A stretch of DNA of 7,259 nt from Kiritimatiellia bacterium (GTDB lineage Bacteria; Verrucomicrobiota; Kiritimatiellia; RFP12; UBA1067). A program made the position numbers and the translations under genes. The notes under the pieces were generated by a model. It saw only the letters and a list, made by a program, of their open reading frames with translations, ran no database searches and was not told the DNA's origin. Below are positions 1 to 4,717 of the stretch, in pieces (the first letter of the stretch is position 1; the number at the start of each line of letters is the position of its first letter). The DNA lies in the NCBI GenBank assembly GCA_900771305.1, contig CAAGNL010000112.1, forward strand, positions 1-7,259. The letters are read 5' to 3'.

Positions 1-65
1 GAGAGAACAGCCCCCACGCGAAACTATCCGAAAGAACCCCAAACAATTCGGAACTTTCCGATATG
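1..65. other. Left-edge stretch without a supportable gene
   Basis: No gene can be defended here. One plus-strand frame is open from base 1 to a TGA at 64-66, just before the hairpin at 70-89. This stretch could therefore be the last 21 codons of a gene entering from the left and converging on the tRNA gene. Twenty-one open codons in GC-rich DNA prove nothing, and a second plus frame is open even further. An imperfect inverted repeat is present (25-34 against 54-63, one mismatch), together with a short palindrome CGGAA-CT-TTCCG at 49-60. Neither has a recognised role. Confidence 0.3.
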
Positions 66-93
66 AAAAAGAGCCGGAAAACCGGCTCTCTTT
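66..93 (-). terminator. Intrinsic terminator of tRNA-Ser, possibly bidirectional
   Basis: An 8-bp GC-rich stem (70-77 paired with 82-89, AGAGCCGG/CCGGCTCT) carries a four-base loop at 78-81. Read on the minus strand it is followed by TTTTT (positions 70 to 66), the classic rho-independent pattern. It begins about 20 bases beyond the CCA end of the tRNA gene. On the plus strand the same hairpin is followed by a weaker TCTTT (89-93), so it could also stop transcripts arriving from the left. Confidence 0.85.
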
Positions 94-108
94 ACCTTCC
101 AAAATTTG

Positions 109-198
109 TGGCGGAGGGTGAGAGATTCGAACTCCCGGACCACGTGAATGGTCAACGGTTTTCAAGACCGCCGCGATCGACCGCTCCGCCAACCCTCC
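109..198 (-). tRNA. tRNA-Ser (anticodon TGA)
   Basis: Serine tRNA reading UCN codons, mainly UCA. All parts of the cloverleaf can be drawn. The acceptor stem pairs GGAGGGT (198-192) with ACCCTCC (119-113). The discriminator base is G, as usual for serine tRNAs, and the CCA end is encoded (111-109). The anticodon TGA lies at 164-162 in a seven-base loop CTTGAAA. The long variable arm typical of class II tRNAs has a 5-bp stem GACCA/TGGTC (153-149 with 142-138). The T-arm carries the loop TTCGAAT. It has its own promoter upstream and an intrinsic terminator downstream, so it is a single-gene transcription unit. Confidence 0.97.
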
Positions 199-216
199 AA
201 AGGTGACTTGGCGGGT

Positions 217-244
217 ATTATACACTATTTCGCGGAGGTGTGAA
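217..244 (-). promoter_or_regulatory. Sigma-70-type promoter of tRNA-Ser
   Basis: On the minus strand a perfect -10 box TATAAT (222-217) is preceded, after a 16-base spacer, by TTCACA (244-239), which matches the TTGACA consensus at five of six positions. Transcription would start near position 210, about a dozen bases before the mature 5' end of the tRNA. That is a normal leader length for RNase P processing. The -35 box lies inside the loop of the inverted repeat at 227-254. Confidence 0.8.
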
Positions 245-254
245 ACCGCGAAAT
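227..254. repeat. Perfect 9-bp inverted repeat between the transporter gene and the tRNA promoter
   Basis: Arms ATTTCGCGG (227-235) and CCGCGAAAT (246-254) are exact complements separated by ten bases. The repeat starts four bases past the stop codon of the phosphate-transporter gene and encloses the -35 box of the tRNA promoter. It could be the 3' hairpin or terminator of the transporter message, but on the minus strand it is followed by AGTGTATAAT and not a T-tract. Alternatively it could be an operator site. The sequence does not settle which. Confidence 0.7.
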
Positions 255-258
255 TGCA

Positions 259-1971
259 TCACTTGTTCTTATGGCCGACAAGCGTCTCGGCGATGTTCAG
301 ATAGTAGGCGCGGACGCGTTCGTAGGCGTTGATGATGTCGAGTTCGACGAGCACGCGAATCGACGATCCTGGATCCTCGGGGCCGACGCGTCCGAGCTGC
401 GCGAGGCGGCAGTCGCGGATGAACTCGTGGAGGTTCTTCGACTCGTTCTGCACCTCCTGGATGTGGATCGTCGGACGCGGCGAGCGGATCCAGGGCGAGA
501 TCTTCTCGGCGAAGGCGTTCACACGGTCGTGAACGGAAAGGATCACCTGAACCGAACCCTCGGACATCTTCTGCCCCTGCTTGCGGAGACGCTTGACAGC
601 CTTGAGAACGGCGGCAGCCTCGTCGGAGACGCTCTCGAGCTCGTCGGTAAGGCGCAACAGCCGGCGCGCACGCTCCGCCACGTCCCAACTCAGACGCTTC
701 GACATCACACTCCCAAGGAAGTCCGTGACCTCCTTCTGCACCGTATCCAGGATGTCTTCACGATGGGTGATATGCGCCTCAAGTGCCTCGTCGGACTCGC
801 CCGCCAGCACCTTGCGGGCGCAGTCGAGGAGCTCGAGATCGCTCTCGCGCATGAAGGTGACTTCCTGGAGGGCCTGGTCGCAGGCGATGACAGGAGACAT
901 CTGCACGCCGACCCGCAGGCTTGAAAGGTGGGGCTTCTCGTTCTCCGGCTGCTTGACGATCTTCTCGATCAGGCGCGCGAACTGCTTCACGAACGGGAAG
1001 AGCAGAATACCGCGACAGCAGGCAAAGAGAGTGTCCGTCACCGCAATCGGCGCCATCATGTGGGTGAAGGCCTGGACGGAGTGTCCACTCACCGTGATCA
1101 TCTCGGGATTGGCGTAGTTCGGGAAGAGCCACGGACCCACCTTCACGAAGAAGACGTAGAAGAACGGAATCAGCACCACCGAGCCAATCGCGTTCGAGAG
1201 CGTATGCGAGAGGGCCGTGCGCTTCGCGTCCGCCGTCCCGCCGATGGCGGCAATCCAGCCCGTCGCCGTCGTGCCGATGTTCGCACCGAAGAGGACGGCG
1301 ATCGCCACGTCGTAGGTGATCAGCCCCTGCTGAGCAAGGGCCATCGCGATGGCAATCGTCGCCGCCGAGCTCTGGATGACGGCCGTGAGCAGCATCGCCG
1401 CAAAGGCGATCTTGATGACACCCCAGAAACTCTGGGCGCTCATCGTGGTGAAGACGTTGGCGAAGTCGGGGTTCTGCTTGATGGGCGCGACGCCCTTCGA
1501 CATGAAGTAGAGTCCGAGGAAGACGAGCCCCAGGCCGATGAACGTGAGCCCCAGGTTGTGAACCCGTTCACCGCGCAGGAAAAAATAAAGGGCACCGCCC
1601 AAGGCGATACCCACAAAGCCGAGCACCTGCGGATTCGGCGCATAGGCGATGATCCAGACGGTCGCCGTTGTGCCAATATTCGCGCCGATCAGCACATTGA
1701 TCGCCTGCGGGAGCGTCATCAGCGCCGTCGAGACGAAACCGACCAGCATCACGGTGATGATCGAGCTTGACTGCACCAGCATCGTCGAGAAGATGCCCGT
1801 TCCCACGCCGATGAGGCGATGGCTCGTCGCATGCGCCATGAACTTCCGGAGTCCGCCGCCTGCCGTCGCCTGCAACCCCTCGGAGAGATGCTTCATACCC
1901 AACAGGAAAAGACCAAGTCCCCCCGTGACGGTCACGAGGATGGTGAGGATCAGCGACATATTCTCTTTCAT
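259..1971 (-). CDS. Na+/phosphate cotransporter family protein with C-terminal PhoU-like domain
   Basis: Predicted inner-membrane sodium-coupled inorganic phosphate transporter of the NptA/YjbB (NaPi-II, PF02690) type, 570 residues, full length for the family. The two inverted halves each carry the family's signature: QSSS at residues 67-70 with GANIGTT at 96-102, then QSSA at 200-203 with GANIGTT at 229-235. Hydrophobic segments fill residues about 5-335. Residues about 355-565 are charged, helical and PhoU-like, the usual cytoplasmic tail. Phosphate is the family substrate. Whether this member imports or exports it cannot be told. The ATG at 1971 gives the conserved N-terminus but lacks a Shine-Dalgarno sequence. 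An in-frame ATG at codon 5 (1959) follows AAAGAG and is an alternative start. The gene stands alone, with a promoter next to the start and a terminator of the previous operon directly upstream. Confidence 0.93.
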   Translation of the reverse strand: MKENMSLILTILVTVTGGLGLFLLGMKHLSEGLQATAGGGLRKFMAHATSHRLIGVGTGIFSTMLVQSSSIITVMLVGFVSTALMTLPQAINVLIGANIGTTATVWIIAYAPNPQVLGFVGIALGGALYFFLRGERVHNLGLTFIGLGLVFLGLYFMSKGVAPIKQNPDFANVFTTMSAQSFWGVIKIAFAAMLLTAVIQSSAATIAIAMALAQQGLITYDVAIAVLFGANIGTTATGWIAAIGGTADAKRTALSHTLSNAIGSVVLIPFFYVFFVKVGPWLFPNYANPEMITVSGHSVQAFTHMMAPIAVTDTLFACCRGILLFPFVKQFARLIEKIVKQPENEKPHLSSLRVGVQMSPVIACDQALQEVTFMRESDLELLDCARKVLAGESDEALEAHITHREDILDTVQKEVTDFLGSVMSKRLSWDVAERARRLLRLTDELESVSDEAAAVLKAVKRLRKQGQKMSEGSVQVILSVHDRVNAFAEKISPWIRSPRPTIHIQEVQNESKNLHEFIRDCRLAQLGRVGPEDPGSSIRVLVELDIINAYERVRAYYLNIAETLVGHKNK

Positions 1972-1980
1972 GCGGCGGAT

Positions 1981-1989
1981 AGTATACCA
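1981..1989 (-). promoter_or_regulatory. Extended -10 promoter element for the phosphate-transporter gene
   Basis: On the minus strand TGG-TATACT (1989-1981) matches the extended -10 pattern TGnTATAAT with one deviation. No good -35 box exists: the hexamer at 17-base spacing (CCCCGA) lies inside the terminator hairpin. Extended -10 promoters can work without a -35 box. The expected start of transcription, six to eight bases downstream, falls at about 1973-1975, only two to four bases before the ATG at 1971. Confidence 0.55.
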
Positions 1990-2017
1990 AAAAACCGCCG
2001 CTCTCGGGGAGCGGCGG
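1989..2017 (-). terminator. Intrinsic terminator of the kinase-symporter-cupin operon
   Basis: A 9-bp stem, CCGCCGCTC paired with GAGCGGCGG (2017-2009 with 2003-1995), closes a five-base loop. On the minus strand it is followed by six T residues (1994-1989). It begins 26 bases after the stop codon of the cupin gene. The last T of the tract is also the T of the extended -10 element for the next gene, so the two signals are fused. Confidence 0.92.
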
Positions 2018-2042
2018 CCTTGAAACGGTTCTCAGGTCGGCA

Positions 2043-2894
2043 TCAGAAGCCAACATTCGGAACTGTGTAGCGGTTGCAGGAGCTGTCGTGGAAGTTCGCG
2101 AACTCCGTGACGATGGCACCCTCGGTACCGCCCATCATGAAGTGCCAGCTGCCGGTCTTCGGGAGCTTGTGGGCAATGCCGTCCGGGATCCACTTCTCGA
2201 CGTGGAGGGACTTGAGGAGCGTGGGCTTGTCGGCCTTGTGGTCATAGAGCAGCGCGGAGAGGTTCGCCTTCGCCTCGGGGAACTTGTCGAGGTTGGGCTC
2301 GCCGATTTCGGAGAAGGAGTAGACCCAGCCATTGCGGACGAGCCAGCTCTCCATCTTGGCGGGAATGTCCTTCTTGTAGATCTGGCCGGTCCAGCGGTCC
2401 TGCGAGACGTTGTCCGCGACGGGCGTGCCCGGCACGTGCGAGTGCTCGGCGATGGACTGCAGCGGCAGCAGGAAGATGTCGTGGCCGAAGTACTCCTCCT
2501 TGATCTCGTCGACGAAGAGCACGCCGCCCATGCCGAACTTGGCGAAGTCGCCCTTCGCGAAGTCGGTCGCCCAGAAGCCGAGGTACTGCGTCTTGTCGGT
2601 CTGCTTCGTCTGCTCGAGCATGAACTTCTCGTCCGTGAAGGAGCGGAAGACCGGGTAGTTGAACTTGCGCATGAGGTCGAAGTAGGCTTCCTTGCCCTTC
2701 GCCGCGTCGAACTTGCCGCTGCTCATGCCATTGGCGTCAATCGTGCCGCCGACGTAGAAATCCTTGTTGTTCACCATAGCGCATCCTTTCTTGCACGAAC
2801 AGGCTGCACCCGTGGTGCAACCAGACATCATACCGACCGACATGGCCACCGCAGCCGCACCCGCGCCTGTGGCGATGAATTCACGTCTGTTCAT
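2043..2894 (-). CDS. Tat-exported lipoprotein with D-lyxose-isomerase-like cupin domain
   Basis: Predicted 283-residue exported metal-binding cupin. From the ATG at 2894 the protein begins MNRREFIATG, a twin-arginine (Tat) signal, then a hydrophobic run ending in MMSGC, a plausible lipobox with Cys26. I prefer this ATG to the in-frame TTG at 2912 because GAGG (2906-2903) sits eight bases upstream and the signal then starts normally. Just after the lipid cysteine comes an unusual CxC-xxx-C group (Cys32, 34, 38). The cupin is shown by HSH (His151, His153), Glu182 in KMESW, and PDGIAH (237-242) matching PxGxxH. The stretch TDFAKGDF plus the C-terminal GAIVTEF resembles D-lyxose isomerases as I remember them. 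About 28 residues separate HxH from the presumed Glu ligand, far more than usual. It is last in the operon behind the symporter. A sugar isomerase or epimerase role is inference. The cupin fold and Tat export are well supported. Confidence 0.8.
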   Translation of the reverse strand: MNRREFIATGAGAAAVAMSVGMMSGCTTGAACSCKKGCAMVNNKDFYVGGTIDANGMSSGKFDAAKGKEAYFDLMRKFNYPVFRSFTDEKFMLEQTKQTDKTQYLGFWATDFAKGDFAKFGMGGVLFVDEIKEEYFGHDIFLLPLQSIAEHSHVPGTPVADNVSQDRWTGQIYKKDIPAKMESWLVRNGWVYSFSEIGEPNLDKFPEAKANLSALLYDHKADKPTLLKSLHVEKWIPDGIAHKLPKTGSWHFMMGGTEGAIVTEFANFHDSSCNRYTVPNVGF

Positions 2895-2902
2895 CTTTTT
2901 AT

Positions 2903-2906
2903 CCTC
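2903..2906 (-). promoter_or_regulatory. Ribosome binding site that fixes the cupin start
   Basis: GAGG on the minus strand lies eight bases upstream of the ATG at 2894 and downstream of the competing TTG at 2912. It therefore favours the shorter protein that begins MNRREF. Confidence 0.75.
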
Positions 2907-2925
2907 TTTCAAGCAGAAATCGAAA

Positions 2926-4716
2926 TTAAGACATTTTCGTCTTCCCCACGAGCTTCATCAGCACGAAGGTGGAGACGACCGAGGCCGCGATCAAACCCGC
3001 GCCCAGCGCGTAGCTGCCGGCGCCACCGAACGCGTAGACCAGATAACCACAGCCGAACAGGCAGGTCCAGACCGCGAAGCAGCCAACCACCATGCAGAGA
3101 ACGCCCATAGGAAGCTCCTTGAGATCTGCATGGATGAGCTTGTCGAACGCATCAAGTGTCTCCTTGGGCTCCTTCGGCGTCGCGAAGGTGACGACCAGCC
3201 AGCCAATCGTCGTGAAGAGCACGCCAAGGACGAGCTTCCACGCGCCAAGGTTCAGCCACTCGGCACGCCAGCCCTCCTTCAACCAGTCCTCGAGCCCACA
3301 CGCCGGGGCGCCCCACTGGAAGAAACACGCCACGAGGAACGAGATGATCATCGCGGAGATTTCGCTCCACGCATTCAGACGGTGCCAGAACCAGCGGAGA
3401 ATGTAGATGAGGCCCGTGCCGGCGCCAATCTGGAGGATCAGGTCGAAGCCGCCCTTCGCGTTCTGGAGAACGAGCGCCATGATCGCACAGCCGATGAGCA
3501 GCACGAGCATGAAGACGCGGCCCATGAGCACCTGCTTCTTCGGATCGGCCTTGGGATTGACGAAGCGAACGTAGAAGTCCTGCACGAGGTAGGACGATCC
3601 CCAGTTGAGGTGCGTGGCGATGGTGGACATGTAGGCAGCCACGAGCGACGCGGCCACAAGGCCCAGCCAACCGGCGGGAAGTTTCGAGATCATCGCGGGA
3701 TAGGCCATGTCGTCCTTCACGAACTGCGCTGCGGCGTCCGGGAAGGCCGCCTGCAGTGCGGCGATGTCGGGGAACACGACGAGCGAGGCGAGGGCCACGA
3801 TGAGCCAGGGCCAGCTGCGGAGCGCGTAGTGGAGGAAGTTGAAGAGCATCACCGCGCCCACGGCGTTCTTCTCGTCCTTCGCTGAAAGCATGCGCTGGGC
3901 GATGTAGCCGCCGCCGCCGGGTTCGGCACCCGGATACCAGGTGGCCCACCATTGCACTGCGACCGGCAGGATGAGCACGGTCATCAGCGTCGACTTCCAG
4001 CCCGCGCCGGAAACGGCGGGAAAGAGGGTGAGCTTGTCCGCCACGGCGGGATTCTTGAAGAGCGTCGCCAGCGTGCCGGAACCGTCGGGTCCGCACATCT
4101 TCACGGCGAAGTAGGCCGCCGCGACGGCACCGACCATGGCGACCGTATACTGGTAGAAGTCCGCCCAGATGGAACCGGTGAGGCCGCCGAGGGTCGCGTA
4201 GATTCCCACGGAGACGAGGGCCACCGCCAGCGTCGTCACGGGCGAAAGGCCGAAGATCGTCGCACCAATCTTGATTGCCGCGAGCGAAACGGTGCCCATG
4301 ATGATGATGTTGAAAACGAGGCCGAGGTAGACGGCGCGGAAACCGCGCAGCGCCTTGGCCGGCGTACCCGCATAACGAATCTCGTAGAACCCAAGGTCCG
4401 TCGAGAGGGCACTCCGGCGCCAGAGCTTCGCGTAGACGAAGACGGTGAGCATACCCGTAAGCAGGAAGGCCCACCACGCCCAGTTGCCAGCGACGCCCTG
4501 GGTGCGGACAAGGTCCGTCACCAGGTTCGGCGTGTCGCACGAGAACGTGCAGGCCACCATCGAAACGCCCAACAGCCACCAGGGCATGGAGCGTCCCGAG
4601 AGGAAAAAGTCCTCGGCGGACTTCGACGCACGCTTCGCGGCCCACGCGCCGATGACGATCACACTGACCAGGAACCCAATGATGATCCCGACGTCGAGTC
4701 CGGAGAGCCTGTCCAT
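2926..4716 (-). CDS. Sodium:solute symporter (SSS family)
   Basis: Predicted inner-membrane Na+-driven symporter of the SSS/SLC5 family (PF00474), 596 residues, somewhat longer than the common 500-550. The first helix (about 8-26) is followed by the typical AEDFFLSGRSMPWW (34-47). A core helix with the family pattern AAYMSTIATHLNWGSSY covers 360-376, and its Ser/Thr pair (S364, T365) is where the Na2 sodium site normally lies. Some 13-15 hydrophobic segments are visible, the last two (about 535-562 and 568-590) after a cytoplasmic loop rich in Lys and Glu. Family substrates include sugars, sialic acid, proline and pantothenate. The substrate here cannot be assigned, though the cupin neighbour makes a sugar plausible. 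The ATG is one base after the kinase stop codon (TGA-C-ATG), and GGAGG lies nine bases upstream inside the kinase gene. This implies translational coupling. Confidence 0.93.
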   Translation of the reverse strand: MDRLSGLDVGIIIGFLVSVIVIGAWAAKRASKSAEDFFLSGRSMPWWLLGVSMVACTFSCDTPNLVTDLVRTQGVAGNWAWWAFLLTGMLTVFVYAKLWRRSALSTDLGFYEIRYAGTPAKALRGFRAVYLGLVFNIIIMGTVSLAAIKIGATIFGLSPVTTLAVALVSVGIYATLGGLTGSIWADFYQYTVAMVGAVAAAYFAVKMCGPDGSGTLATLFKNPAVADKLTLFPAVSGAGWKSTLMTVLILPVAVQWWATWYPGAEPGGGGYIAQRMLSAKDEKNAVGAVMLFNFLHYALRSWPWLIVALASLVVFPDIAALQAAFPDAAAQFVKDDMAYPAMISKLPAGWLGLVAASLVAAYMSTIATHLNWGSSYLVQDFYVRFVNPKADPKKQVLMGRVFMLVLLIGCAIMALVLQNAKGGFDLILQIGAGTGLIYILRWFWHRLNAWSEISAMIISFLVACFFQWGAPACGLEDWLKEGWRAEWLNLGAWKLVLGVLFTTIGWLVVTFATPKEPKETLDAFDKLIHADLKELPMGVLCMVVGCFAVWTCLFGCGYLVYAFGGAGSYALGAGLIAASVVSTFVLMKLVGKTKMS

Positions 4717-4717
4717 G

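Noticed and set aside
109..198. tRNA gene as an integration site for a mobile element
   Set aside because: No integrase, no repeated tRNA 3' end and no change in gene style are visible on either side within the window.
928..1770. Plus-strand open frame (280 codons) opposite the phosphate transporter
   Set aside because: The product is almost entirely charged Arg/Glu/Asp/His, a shadow of the hydrophobic membrane gene on the other strand.
2895..2912. Longer cupin start at TTG (2912)
   Set aside because: The only good ribosome binding site (GAGG 2906-2903) lies inside this extension and points to the ATG at 2894, which gives a standard Tat signal.
2088..3110. Plus-strand open frame (340 codons) opposite the cupin
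   Set aside because: Antisense to the cupin, ending in Arg/Ser-rich nonsense with no family features. The minus-strand frame has the Tat signal, cupin motifs and a ribosome binding site.
3152..4645. Long minus-strand open frame (497 codons) inside the symporter gene
   Set aside because: Its product is Arg/His/Gly-rich with no recognisable domain, and it sits out of frame inside a gene whose own frame carries clear SSS motifs.
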